A stretch of DNA of 24,761 nucleotides from CAYUMU01 sp964445985 (GCA_964445985.1 CAYUMU010000095.1:1-24761), one strand, 5' to 3'; shown: positions 1 to 8,422, numbered from the stretch's first letter. The notes: generated from the letters alone by a model not told the origin. Numbers and translations: made by a program.

Positions 1-442
1 GGGGGAGGGCTACGTAGCGGGCGTGAGCTGATGTGGTCGAGGGGCGGGCCATTCCCGTTTTTTTGATTGAGCCCTGGTTGGCGGGCTTCCATTGTTGGAT
101 TTGCCGACCGAGGTGAACGTAACTGACGAGCAAGAAACTAAGCATGGCACACAGCGTGTGTAAGCTAGGGGAGCGGTTGCTGGCATGCTGCCTGCAATCA
201 CGGGCGGGGACGCCCGTGCCGCATGGGTTCGTGCCACTCCCGGGGAAAATCGCGGTTTGCTTCAAGATGCTCGCCGCGAAAACCGATTGTACCGGTCAGG
301 CAAACTTTGCGGCCTGGTGAAGCTTTACCGGCTATCGCGGGGTTTGCCTTCGCTCCCCCCAGGCGACGACGAGTGGATGGCCCCTGCTGGGTGTTTTGCT
401 TGTCTTCCGCCCGACGTTCCCCCTCTGGCCTTTCGGTACAGC
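1..442. other. Upstream region without a recognisable gene
   Basis: No convincing protein is encoded here. The open frame that runs into the GAF-HlyD gene extends back to 185, but residues encoded before 443 are low-complexity, basic and unlike any domain, so I treat them as untranslated. A short hairpin sits at 199-218. No clear sigma-70 promoter was recognised. Confidence 0.5.
199..218. repeat. Short perfect hairpin
   Basis: CACGGGCG (199-206) and CGCCCGTG (211-218) are perfect inverted repeats around a 4-nt GGGA loop. No T-run follows, so it is not a standard terminator. It looks like one of the small GC-rich hairpins scattered between genes of this genome type; that identity is inference. 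Confidence 0.45.
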
Positions 443-2440
443 ATGTCGATCACGGAAACCCTCGATCCGAAGCAGGTCGCCGCGGCCCGCTCGCGTATTC
501 GGGTGCTGATGGCAGAGATGGCGCAGCTTGCGAAGGCCGGTTTGGCGCCGCAAGAATTCCACGGGGAACTGCTATCGCGGGTGGTTTCGGCCGTGCATGC
601 CGTGGGTGGCGCGGTTTGGATGCGTCAGGCCGATGGCAGCATGGCCCTGGAGTATCAGATTGCCCTGGCCGATGCCGACCTGACGGACGACTCGCGCCGG
701 ATAATGCACGATCAGTTGCTAGCTCAGGTGCTCAGTGGCGGTGAAGGCGCCGCCATCGCTCCGCAGTCGGGCACCGAGAAGACCGGCAATCCGACGCGCT
801 TTTTGCTGTTGGTGGCGCCGGTGTGCGACCACGAACGCACGCAGGGCGTGATCGAAATCTTTCAACGGCCCGGCGCCGACCCGCAAACCGAGCGGGGCTA
901 TTTGAACTACCTGTTGCAAGCCTGCTCGCTAGCAGGCGAGTATCTCAAAGATCGTCAATTGCGTGAATTTCGCGACCGGCAAGCGGTTTGGAACCGGCTG
1001 CAAGAGTTCACGCGCACCGTGCATGGCAGTTTGGACCTGAACCGCACTTCGCGGCAAATTGCCGACGAAGGCCGGCGACTGCTGGAGTGCGATCGGGTAA
1101 CCGTGCTGGTTCGCCAGGGTGGCAAGTACCGCGTGGCGGCGATCAGCGGCCAGGACCGCTTCGATTCGCGCAGCGACCTGGTGCGACTGATGAACCACCT
1201 GGCCGAAGCCGTGGCCTCCTCGGGCGAGCCGCTGTGGTACGAGGGCCAATCGGCCGACTTGCCGCCGCAATTGGAATCGGCCGCGCAGCGCTATCTGGAC
1301 GAATCGCAATCGCGATTGCTGGCGGTGTACCCGCTGGTTGAGCCGGGCAGTTCCCACGATCAACGATCGCGCCAGGGCAAGGTGCTGGGCGTGCTGATGG
1401 CCGAGCAGATTGATGACGCGCGGCCCAAGGAACGGATGGCAGCCCGGATGGAAGGCGTGCGCGAACACGCGGCCCTCGCCCTGGCGAACAGCCTAGCGTT
1501 CGATGGCGGCGCGCTGGTCTCGGCCTTTCGCCGGTTGGCGGGCCTGTTCTCGCTGCCATCGCTACCCAAGGCGGCCATCGTTGGTGGCGTGCTGGCCGCG
1601 GCCGTGGCGGCGCTGTGTTTGGTTCCCGCCGACTTCGAGCTGGAAGGCCGGGGGATTTTGCAGCCGGTGCAACGGCGCGAAGTTTTCGCCGGAGTGAGCG
1701 GCGTGGTCACCCAGGTGAACGTGCGGCATGGCGACCAGGTGTTGGCCAGCTCGCAAACGCCGCTGCTGCAGTTGGAGAATCCGGCGCTCGATGAACGGTT
1801 GGCGAGTCTCGACGGTCAAATCGCCGCCACGGTCGAGCGGTCGCGGGCCGTGCAAAACACGCTGCTTTCGGAGCGCGATCTTCGGCCGGCCGAGAAGGAC
1901 CGCCTGCGGGGCGAAATGGCTCAACTGGAGCAAACCAAGATCTCGCTCAACGAACAGTTGCGGCTGGCTCAGCAGCAGCGCGAGCAACTGCAAATCTTCA
2001 GCCCGATCGACGGCATGGTGACCACCTGGGACGTTCACGATCGGTTGGTCAGCCGGCCGGTGGAACGAGGGCAGGTGCTGCTTTCGGTAGCCGATCCCAG
2101 CCGGGAGTGGGAGTTGGATATTCGGATGCCCGAGGATCGGATGGGGCACATTCTGGAAGCTCAAAAGGCGAGCGGCGGCGAACTGCAGGTGCGGTTCATC
2201 TTGGCGACCGATCCGGGGGTGAGCTACCTGGGCCATGTGAAAGAGATTCATCGGCGGGCCGAGGTTCACAGCGAGGCGGGCAATAGCGTGTCGGTGAAAG
2301 TTACCATCGACAAGCAGCAGTTGCCGCAACTTCGTCCCGGCGCGACCGTGGTGGCGAAGGTTGCGTGCGGCGAGCGATCACTGGGCTACGTGTGGCTGCA
2401 CGACCTGTGGGCGTTTGTGCAAACGCGAATCCTGTTTTAG
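443..2440 (+). CDS. GAF-domain HlyD-family membrane-fusion (periplasmic adaptor) protein
   Basis: This 665-aa protein appears to join a cytoplasmic sensor to an export adaptor. Two GAF-like regions occupy roughly residues 40-175 and 200-355. One transmembrane segment follows at about 376-396 (AAIVGGVLAAAVAALCLV). After it come a first biotinyl-lipoyl half-motif (about 414-450, AGVSGVVTQVNVRHGDQVL), an alpha-helical hairpin (about 455-515), the second lipoyl half (IFSPIDGMVTTWDV) and a beta-barrel adaptor region. Start 443 is chosen because the upstream in-frame extension to 185 is not protein-like; the ribosome-binding site is weak. It is the first gene of a cassette with a second HlyD protein and an M50-HlyD hybrid. 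In HlyD-type adaptors the part after the membrane segment works in the periplasm. The GAF ligand and the exported substrate are unknown. Confidence 0.85.
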   Translation: MSITETLDPKQVAAARSRIRVLMAEMAQLAKAGLAPQEFHGELLSRVVSAVHAVGGAVWMRQADGSMALEYQIALADADLTDDSRRIMHDQLLAQVLSGGEGAAIAPQSGTEKTGNPTRFLLLVAPVCDHERTQGVIEIFQRPGADPQTERGYLNYLLQACSLAGEYLKDRQLREFRDRQAVWNRLQEFTRTVHGSLDLNRTSRQIADEGRRLLECDRVTVLVRQGGKYRVAAISGQDRFDSRSDLVRLMNHLAEAVASSGEPLWYEGQSADLPPQLESAAQRYLDESQSRLLAVYPLVEPGSSHDQRSRQGKVLGVLMAEQIDDARPKERMAARMEGVREHAALALANSLAFDGGALVSAFRRLAGLFSLPSLPKAAIVGGVLAAAVAALCLVPADFELEGRGILQPVQRREVFAGVSGVVTQVNVRHGDQVLASSQTPLLQLENPALDERLASLDGQIAATVERSRAVQNTLLSERDLRPAEKDRLRGEMAQLEQTKISLNEQLRLAQQQREQLQIFSPIDGMVTTWDVHDRLVSRPVERGQVLLSVADPSREWELDIRMPEDRMGHILEAQKASGGELQVRFILATDPGVSYLGHVKEIHRRAEVHSEAGNSVSVKVTIDKQQLPQLRPGATVVAKVACGERSLGYVWLHDLWAFVQTRILF

Positions 2441-2459
2441 AGCCTGACTGCACGAGAAG

Positions 2460-2517
2460 CATCGTCGGCTTTCGCTCCGCGAAAGCAGATCCTTTCGCGG
2501 AGCGAAAGGCGACGATG
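2460..2517. repeat. Long inverted repeat (REP-like hairpin)
   Basis: Arms of 26 nt (2460-2485 and 2492-2517) pair with one mismatch around a 6-nt loop. The core CTTTCGCTCCGCGAAAG is itself nearly palindromic. It lies between the GAF-HlyD and HlyD genes. There is no downstream T-run, so attenuation, mRNA stabilisation or a passive repeat are all possible. Confidence 0.75.
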
Positions 2518-2591
2518 GCGCGATTCCCCTCTGAATACGAAATTGATTCCGACCGGCGCCGCGACTGGCAACGAGCCGGATGAGCATGAAC

Positions 2592-2598
2592 GGGAGAG
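2592..2598 (+). promoter_or_regulatory. Ribosome-binding site deciding a TTG start
   Basis: GGGAGAG lies 6 nt before the TTG at 2605. It supports this non-ATG start, which preserves a hydrophobic signal-like N-terminus, over the internal ATG at 2647. Confidence 0.55.
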
Positions 2599-2604
2599 AC
2601 TGCT

Positions 2605-3549
2605 TTGAACAGCCTACTGCACCTGGCGACTTTGGCCGCCGCATTGATGGCTCCAGGCGACGGAAACTCGGCGGCGAACCCGGGCGAGGACGGTTTTGCT
2701 CGGATCAATCACGGTTTGATTTCGCTGATCGACGAAGTGGAAGTGCCCGCCCAGGCGCCTGGCGTGATTACCGCGGTGGAAGCCCGCAAAGGCATGGACG
2801 TGGAGTTAGGCACCCGGCTGGTGCAGATTGACGACACGCTCTCGCAGGCCAAGAAGCTTTCGGCGGAAAGCGAGCGCGACAAGGCCAAGCAGTTGGCGGA
2901 GAACGACGTGAAGGTGCGGTATTCGAAAGCGGCCTTGCGGGTGGTGGAGACCGAGTACCTGCAGATGATGGAAGCCAACCGCAAAGCCCCGAACACGTAT
3001 TCCTCGGGCGAACTGCGCCGCGTGCAGCTCACCGTGCAGAAAGCCCTGCTCGAGGTGGAGCAGTCTGAGTTCGAGCAGCGGCTGGCGAAGTTCACCCAAA
3101 CGGTGAAGCAGGCCGAGCTGGATGCGGCCGAAGCGGAGATTACCCGGCGACGCATCACGGCTCCCTTGGGCGGCCTGATTGTGGACGTGAAGAAGAAGGT
3201 GGGCGAGTGGGTGCAAGAGGGCGAAACGGTGTTCACCGCCGTGCGGATGGACCAGTTGGAGGTGGAAGGCTTTATCAACAGCCGCCACTTTGGCGCGACC
3301 GAAATCAGCGGACGCCCCGTGCACTTGCAGATTGAATTGGAGCGTGGACGGCACGAGCGATTTTCTGGCCGCGTGATCTTTGTGGATCCCAACGTGCAGG
3401 CCGATGGTTCGTACCGGGTGACCGCCCGCGTGGAGAATCGTTTGGACAACAACGAGTGGCTGTTGCGGCCCGGCATGACGGCCGCGGTGGCCATTGAACT
3501 GGCGGCGATGCCGCTGGCGAAGCAACCGAGCGACGTGCAACGCCGCTGA
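2605..3549 (+). CDS. HlyD-family efflux adaptor (periplasmic)
   Basis: A 314-aa membrane-fusion protein starting at TTG. The N-terminus MNSLLHLATLAAALMAPGDG is a short hydrophobic stretch that could act as a signal peptide. The first lipoyl half is at about 45-80 (VPAQAPGVITAVEARKGMDV). A long charged helical hairpin covers about 80-180. The second lipoyl half follows (ITAPLGGLIVDVKKKVGEWV), then a beta-barrel and a C-terminal domain ending near the RPGMTAAV motif typical of this family. It sits 164 nt after the GAF-HlyD gene and before the M50-HlyD gene on the same strand, probably in one transcription unit. No ABC ATPase, RND pump or TolC-like gene is nearby, so its transport partner is not visible. 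Confidence 0.85.
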   Translation: MNSLLHLATLAAALMAPGDGNSAANPGEDGFARINHGLISLIDEVEVPAQAPGVITAVEARKGMDVELGTRLVQIDDTLSQAKKLSAESERDKAKQLAENDVKVRYSKAALRVVETEYLQMMEANRKAPNTYSSGELRRVQLTVQKALLEVEQSEFEQRLAKFTQTVKQAELDAAEAEITRRRITAPLGGLIVDVKKKVGEWVQEGETVFTAVRMDQLEVEGFINSRHFGATEISGRPVHLQIELERGRHERFSGRVIFVDPNVQADGSYRVTARVENRLDNNEWLLRPGMTAAVAIELAAMPLAKQPSDVQRR

Positions 3550-3631
3550 ACCATAACCAGGTGAAACCACGCCGCGGGGCTCGCAGGGGGGCGGCCCCGC
3601 GGCGCCGGTTTCGCCAGCCAAGTGGGTCCAA

Positions 3632-3706
3632 GAGCCTATCCGAAAACCCTGTTTCCCTCACCCCAGCCCTCTCCCGCGAGGGGCGAGGGAGTCCTTGGAT
3701 AGGCTC
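3632..3706. repeat. MITE-like repeat with 10-bp terminal inverted repeats
   Basis: The 75-bp unit begins GAGCCTATCC (3632-3641) and ends GGATAGGCTC (3697-3706), a perfect 10-bp inverted repeat. Its interior holds the CTCACCCCAGCCCTCTCCCG motif, which recurs in many bacterial genomes and produces spurious 'LTPALSRE' peptides when translated. A related copy in the opposite orientation starts at 13435. It sits between the HlyD and M50-HlyD genes. Confidence 0.75.
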
Positions 3707-3764
3707 GAAGCGTCTTGAGACCTGGCCACGTTCGCCCCCTTCTCTCTTTGCAGGCTTTCCCCCG

Positions 3765-6035
3765 GTGATTGCAGCCAGTCCTCAACGCAAACGCCCGCTC
3801 GCGCGCCCGGCTTCCGCCGGCGCCACGGAAGATTCTGCCCGCGCTGTTCCGCTGCGTTTACGCGCCGATCTTTCGGCCCAGCGGCAATGTTACGAGGGCC
3901 GTTCCAGTTGGATCATCAAAGACCCGCTGGCGCTGACTTACTTCCGCTTTCAGGACGAAGAGTACGCCATCTTGCAACAGCTGGATGGTCGGACTTCGCT
4001 CGCCGAAATCAAACGGCGGTTCGAGCAATCGTTCCCCGGCCAGCAGCTCGGCGTGCAAGAGCTGCAGGGCTTTATCGCTTCGGTGCATGGCTCGGGCTTG
4101 CTGCTTTCGGACGCGGCCGGCCAGGCAGAAGTTTTGCAGGCTCGGGCGGAAAAGCGGCAACGGCAAGAACGTTCGCAAGCCGTGATGAATGTGCTGGCCC
4201 TGCGGTTCCGGGGCTTCGATCCGGGCCGCCTGCTCGATGCGATTTACCCGGCGGTTCGCTGGATGTTCGCGCCGCTGGCCGTGCTGGCCGGTTTGATGCT
4301 GATGCTGGCGGCGCTCACCTTGATTACGGTGGAGTTCGACGCTTTTCAACGGCGGTTGCCGGCTTTCCACCAGTTCTTCAGCCCTACGGGGGCCATCTGC
4401 CTGATGCTGGCCCTGACGGGCTCGAAAATTCTGCATGAGTTGGGGCACGCCCTGACCTGCCGTCATTTTGGCGGTCGGTGCCACGAGGCGGGCGTGATGT
4501 TGCTGGTGCTGGCGCCTTGCCTGTACTGCAATGTTTCGGATAGTTGGATGCTGCCGAGCAAGTGGCGGAGGGCGGCCATCGGCGCGGCCGGCATGTATGT
4601 GGAACTGGTGCTTGCCGCGTGCTGCACGTTCCTGTGGTGGTTCAGCGAGCCGGGCCTGCTGCATCATCTGTGCTTGAGCATCATGTTCGTGAGCTCGGTT
4701 TCCACGCTGGTGTTCAACGCCAACCCGCTGCTGCGATTCGACGGCTACTACATTCTGGCCGATCTGATCGAGGTTCCCAACCTGCGGCAAAAGTCGTCCA
4801 AGTTGCTCAATCGCTGGCTGGGAAAGCTTTGCCTGGGCATCGAGCCCACGGCCGATCCTTTTTTGCCGGAACGGCGACGGGGCGTGATTGCCGCGTACAC
4901 GGTGGCCGCGTCCGTTTATCGCTGGGTGGTGCTGTTCGCCATCTTGTGGTTTTTGACGAAGGTGTTTGAGCCCTATCGGCTGCAGGTGCTGGGCTACGCC
5001 CTGGCGGGGGTTTCGGTGGTGGGGCTGGTGGTGATGCCGATGGCTGCCGTGGTGCGTTTCTTTTGGGTGCCGGGAAGAATGGAAAAGGTGAAACCGATGC
5101 GCGTGATGATTTCGCTGACCTGCCTGGCCGCGGTGATTGCCGGCGCATGCCTGATTCCGCTGCCTTACAACGTGCGGTGCGCCTTGGAAGTGGAACCGTA
5201 CTCGGCCTCCAGGGTGTATGTGGATACGCCCGGCACGCTGGTCGCGGTTCACGTGAAGCCGGGGCAGCAGGTAACCAAGAACACCGAGCTGGCGCAATTG
5301 GAAAACCAGGAAATCGAAAGCGCCCTTTCCGAGCTGGCAGGCAAGCGGGAGGTGCTGGCCCGGCGGCTCGACAGCCTGCGTCGCGAGCGGTACGGCGACG
5401 CGGAAGTTGCCCGGCAGATTCCGGAAGCCGAGAAGGCTTTGGTTTCGCTCGACGAGCAATTGAAGCAAAAGGAAACCGAGCGGCAACGTCTCACGCTGCT
5501 GGCCCCGGCCGATGGTTTGGTGATGCCGCCGCCGGCCCGCGAGCCCAAGGCCAGCGCCGATGGCCGGTTGCCGCAGTGGGATGGTTCCCCGCTGGAAGAA
5601 CGCAACCTGGGCAGCCACGTGACGCCGGGCGTGCTATTGTGCCAGGTGGGCAACCCGGCCGAAATGGAAGCCGTGCTGGTGATTGAGCAGGGGCAAATTG
5701 AGTTTGTGCGGGAAGGGCAAGAGGTTGAGCTTCTGCTGGATGAACTGCCCCACACCATTTTGGCAGGGACCATCGCCGAGATCGCCTGCTTGGATTTGAA
5801 GTCCACCTCGCTGGCATTGTCGAACAAAGCCGGGGGCGAGTTGGCCACGGTGACCGACGAAGCCGGCATCGAGCGTCCGCAGCAAGTTGCCTATCAAGCC
5901 CGAGTGAGGCTGAGCGACCCCGATGGCCTGCTGCGTCCCGGGCTGCGGGGCAAAGCCAAAATCCATACCGGCAGCCGCACCCTGGCCTGGCGGGCGCAGC
6001 GATATTTGAGCGAAACTTTTCGGTTTCGCCGCTAG
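3765..6035 (+). CDS. M50 (site-2-protease-like) zinc metalloprotease fused to HlyD adaptor domain
   Basis: A polytopic membrane protein of about 756 aa. The N-terminal region (roughly 40-125) resembles small PqqD-like peptide-binding domains (SSWIIKDPLALTYFRF). Transmembrane helices follow, with the zinc-binding HELGH motif at about 224-228 and the second site-2-protease motif NPLLRFDGYY near 320-330. The C-terminal third is HlyD-like: a lipoyl half (TPGTLVAVHVKPGQQV), a coiled coil and a second lipoyl half. I chose GTG 3765 because the frame open back to 3561 runs through the MITE-like repeat and translates to repeat-derived peptide; the ribosome-binding site is weak, so the start is uncertain. 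It is the last gene of the cassette. Proteolysis or peptide handling coupled to export is inferred from the domain fusion. Confidence 0.8.
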   Translation: MIAASPQRKRPLARPASAGATEDSARAVPLRLRADLSAQRQCYEGRSSWIIKDPLALTYFRFQDEEYAILQQLDGRTSLAEIKRRFEQSFPGQQLGVQELQGFIASVHGSGLLLSDAAGQAEVLQARAEKRQRQERSQAVMNVLALRFRGFDPGRLLDAIYPAVRWMFAPLAVLAGLMLMLAALTLITVEFDAFQRRLPAFHQFFSPTGAICLMLALTGSKILHELGHALTCRHFGGRCHEAGVMLLVLAPCLYCNVSDSWMLPSKWRRAAIGAAGMYVELVLAACCTFLWWFSEPGLLHHLCLSIMFVSSVSTLVFNANPLLRFDGYYILADLIEVPNLRQKSSKLLNRWLGKLCLGIEPTADPFLPERRRGVIAAYTVAASVYRWVVLFAILWFLTKVFEPYRLQVLGYALAGVSVVGLVVMPMAAVVRFFWVPGRMEKVKPMRVMISLTCLAAVIAGACLIPLPYNVRCALEVEPYSASRVYVDTPGTLVAVHVKPGQQVTKNTELAQLENQEIESALSELAGKREVLARRLDSLRRERYGDAEVARQIPEAEKALVSLDEQLKQKETERQRLTLLAPADGLVMPPPAREPKASADGRLPQWDGSPLEERNLGSHVTPGVLLCQVGNPAEMEAVLVIEQGQIEFVREGQEVELLLDELPHTILAGTIAEIACLDLKSTSLALSNKAGGELATVTDEAGIERPQQVAYQARVRLSDPDGLLRPGLRGKAKIHTGSRTLAWRAQRYLSETFRFRR

Positions 6036-6041
6036 TTTTTT
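6010..6041 (+). terminator. Possible intrinsic terminator of the HlyD/M50 cassette
   Basis: GCGAAAC (6010-6016) and GTTTCGC (6023-6029) form a 7-bp stem over a 6-nt loop, and six T residues run from 6036. The hairpin overlaps the last codons. The T-run starts 6 nt after the stem, so this is a weak candidate. Confidence 0.4.
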
Positions 6042-6181
6042 GCTCGTTAACATCTCTGCAAGCCGCGGAGAACTTTTAATGCCGCCCGCGTCCGTTTGCG
6101 GTTGACCCGCGTTAAGGAGTCGAAGAATAGCTTCGCACTTGCATCCGCGCGGATGTGAATTATAGAGCCGTTTCCGCCGCG

Positions 6182-6208
6182 ACTGGATTCCCGTCTTCGC
6201 GGGAATGA
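6182..6208. repeat. Dispersed hairpin repeat, copy 1
   Basis: The 27-nt unit matches the copy at 7009-7035 at 26 of 27 positions and in the same orientation. Its core folds as an ATTCCCG...CGGGAAT stem around a short loop. Similar 'GGATTCCCGCCTTCGCGGGA' repeats are widespread in bacteria. A 14-bp perfect palindrome (CATCCGCGCGGATG, 6142-6155) lies just before it. Confidence 0.7.
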
Positions 6209-6224
6209 CGGATTCTAGTCAACG

Positions 6225-6899
6225 TCAGTCGCGTTTCCAGGCGATCCAGGTCCAGTGCCGATCGGTGGTTTGACGCACGGCGTTTTCTTCCAAGCCGAGT
6301 TGGCGGATGAGGTCTTGCATTTCGGCCAGGCTCAAGGCCGCGCGGAGCGAGTCGTCGAACATTTGCCGCTGATGCACGGTGGCCCCCGCGGCGTGCAGTT
6401 GCACCAGCCGATCCACCGTTTCACTGTCAGCCGGCCGGAGCAGGTCGCGGAAGAATAACAGGCCGCCGGGGGCCAGCACCCGCCAGGCTTCGCGGAGCAC
6501 GGTCAGCGGCTCGGGAATATGGTGCACAATGCTATTGGAAATCACGGCCGCGAAGCGATTGCCTTCGTACTTCAGCCGTTTGGAATCGGCCTGATCGAGT
6601 TGGATGCGGTCGGTGAGCCCCGCCACTTCCACATTGCCGCGAGCCAGGTCGAGCATGTGGGTGGAGAGATCGATCGCCAACACGGTCGGTCCCTCGCCGC
6701 GGCGGCAAAGCTCCACGGGGATCTGTGCCGTTCCGGTTCCCAGATCGAGAATCTCGCCACCGATTTCGCGGGCAGCGTCGGAGTACGCCGAGAGCAAATC
6801 GTTCACAAAGATGCGATTCACTTCGGTGTGGTCCATGGCGTCGTAAGCCAGGGCCTCTTCGGCGGTGTCCATCACTTCGGGCTCGAGTTGTCGTTCCAT
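6225..6899 (-). CDS. Class I SAM-dependent methyltransferase
   Basis: A 224-aa Rossmann-fold methyltransferase from the ATG at 6899; a TTG five codons upstream (6914) is an alternative. Motif I is EILDLGTGTAQIP at about 48-60. The acidic residue of motif II is in VLAIDLS. Motif IV/post-I is AAVISNSIVHHIPEP, followed by LAPGGLLFFRDLLRP. The pattern is that of the methyltransferase-11/25 group acting on small molecules, but the substrate cannot be read. The gene is convergent with the M50-HlyD gene and is bracketed by two copies of one hairpin repeat. It is monocistronic as far as the sequence shows. Confidence 0.88.
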   Translation of the reverse strand: MERQLEPEVMDTAEEALAYDAMDHTEVNRIFVNDLLSAYSDAAREIGGEILDLGTGTAQIPVELCRRGEGPTVLAIDLSTHMLDLARGNVEVAGLTDRIQLDQADSKRLKYEGNRFAAVISNSIVHHIPEPLTVLREAWRVLAPGGLLFFRDLLRPADSETVDRLVQLHAAGATVHQRQMFDDSLRAALSLAEMQDLIRQLGLEENAVRQTTDRHWTWIAWKRD

Positions 6900-7008
6900 G
6901 GCCAGGCATTCCAAGGAGATCGATGCAGTACAGGGCCGTCGAAGAATCCGTTCCCACTATGCAGTTCGCGTCCAAGCCGATGTGGATTGCCGAGTTGTAC
7001 CCGCCGCA

Positions 7009-7035
7009 ACTGGATTCCCGCCTTCGCGGGAATGA
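7009..7035. repeat. Dispersed hairpin repeat, copy 2
   Basis: Same 27-nt unit and orientation as at 6182-6208, one base different (C instead of T in the loop region). Its perfect 8-bp stem is ATTCCCGC/GCGGGAAT with a CTTC loop. It lies about 110 bp upstream of the methyltransferase start. Confidence 0.7.
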
Positions 7036-7339
7036 GTGTGAGCCGCAGGGGTTGTTTACTGAGTCTCAAACAGTGCGATTTTAGAAGGAGGAACCTCAGA
7101 AGTCTAATCTTACCCGTGCGGGTCCGCGCCCGTACGCCAGGCTCCTCATTCTGCTGAAGCCGACCAAGCTGCGGTTGGTGCCCGCCCACACGGGTCGCAA
7201 GTCGGGACATGCGGTTATCCGACGGGTGGCTGCGTCGGCGCCTGCGTTGCATGCGCTACCCACTCGGTTCGCAGCAGACAATAAAGTGTCAACGCGAATC
7301 CAGGAGGTAAATGATCGGCCGCCCCTTAAACTATGATCC
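7036..7339. other. Intergenic stretch, no gene recognised
   Basis: Several short open frames overlap here on both strands, but none reads like a protein family and none has a convincing start. It separates the upstream side of the methyltransferase gene from the downstream end of mrp. I see no strong terminator. Confidence 0.4.
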
Positions 7340-8422
7340 CTACAGCACCGAAAGCGAAGGCAGCGGTGGTGGTTCTTTGCCGGTGGTTAGTTTGTCTGCC
7401 AGGTTTTTCACCAGGCGATGGGAGATTTGTTCCAGGCAATCGCGGCTGGCGACTTCGGTGAAGTTGTCGGCCGTGCGGCCTTCGTCGCCGTTGATGCGAA
7501 TTTGAATGTTGATGGGCACTTCGCCCAGGAACGGCACCTCGAGGTCTTTGGCCCGTTGCCGTGCTCCGCCGTGGCCGAAGATGTCGTAGCGCTTGCCGTT
7601 ATCGGGGCAGAGAAAGTAGCTCATGTTCTCCACCATGCCGAGCACGGGAATGTTCACTTTGCGGAACATGGCGATGGCCTTCTCGGCGTCGAGCAGGGCC
7701 ACGTCTTGCGGCGTGCAAACCACCACGGCCCCGGTGAGCGGCAGCAATTGCGAGAGCGTGAGCGCAATATCGCCGGTGCCGGGGGGCATATCGATCACCA
7801 GGTAGTCGAGATCGCCCCAGAGCGTGTCGCGCAAGAACTGGGTGATGGCGCCGTGGAGCATGGGTCCGCGCCACACCACGGCTTCGCCGCGGGGCACCAG
7901 AAAGCCCATCGACATGACCTTCATGCCGTCTTTCTCGATCGGGAGGATGCGTTTGTCGTCGGTGGTTTGCGGTCGCTGATCGACGCCCAGCAGGTGGGGG
8001 ATGCTTGGTCCATACACGTCGGCATCCATCAAACCCACTTTGCAGCCGGCGCGGCTGAGGCCGTAGGCGATGCTGGTGGCGATGGTGCTTTTGCCGACGC
8101 CCCCTTTGCCGGAGCCCACGGCGATCACGCTCTTGGCCGTGAGACCAATTTGACCGAGTTTCATGGGCGGCCGTTCATGCACCGCCAGGCTCACATCCAC
8201 TTGGGCTAGCTCGGGGAACTTCTCGCGGAGCAGCGTGGCGGCGGCCGCGCGGGTTTCTTGCCAGAGGGGCGCCGAGTGCGTGGTCAGGGCCAACGTGAAC
8301 GACACCTGGCGATCTTTCACGCTCAGGCCGCGAATCTGTTTCTGCTGGACCACGCTACGGCCTGTTTCGGGGTCTTTGAACTCGGCCAGCACTTTTTCGA
8401 CGTTGGCCTGATTGATTTCCAT
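7340..8422 (-). CDS. mrp: Mrp/ApbC/NBP35-family Fe-S cluster carrier ATPase
   Basis: A 360-aa cytosolic P-loop ATPase that in characterised relatives binds and transfers Fe-S clusters. An N-terminal MIP18/DUF59 domain covers about 1-85. The deviant Walker A GSGKGGVGKST is at 103-113. MDADVYGPSIPHLLG follows at 132-146, and VIDMPPGTGD holds the switch region near 209-218. The usual CxxC cluster-binding pair is incomplete: the local sequence is CPDNG, so only Cys272 is present. An AAGAG-like ribosome-binding site precedes ATG 8422. The gene follows the receiver-like protein gene by 100 nt on the same strand, which suggests co-transcription. Confidence 0.95.
   Translation of the reverse strand: MEINQANVEKVLAEFKDPETGRSVVQQKQIRGLSVKDRQVSFTLALTTHSAPLWQETRAAAATLLREKFPELAQVDVSLAVHERPPMKLGQIGLTAKSVIAVGSGKGGVGKSTIATSIAYGLSRAGCKVGLMDADVYGPSIPHLLGVDQRPQTTDDKRILPIEKDGMKVMSMGFLVPRGEAVVWRGPMLHGAITQFLRDTLWGDLDYLVIDMPPGTGDIALTLSQLLPLTGAVVVCTPQDVALLDAEKAIAMFRKVNIPVLGMVENMSYFLCPDNGKRYDIFGHGGARQRAKDLEVPFLGEVPINIQIRINGDEGRTADNFTEVASRDCLEQISHRLVKNLADKLTTGKEPPPLPSLSVL

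Noticed and set aside
185..442. N-terminal extension of the GAF-HlyD protein
   Set aside because: The residues are compositional and not domain-like, and the frame is open only because of high GC content.
3561..3764. N-terminal extension of the M50-HlyD protein from GTG 3561
   Set aside because: It translates the MITE-like repeat into the well-known artefact peptide TPALSREGRG.
3858..5618. 586-aa minus-strand open frame opposite the M50-HlyD gene
   Set aside because: It is rich in His, Gln and Arg, has no domain pattern and mirrors the real gene on the plus strand.
6900..6914. TTG start for the methyltransferase at 6914
   Set aside because: No ribosome-binding site precedes it, and ATG 6899 begins the family-like sequence; kept only as an alternative.
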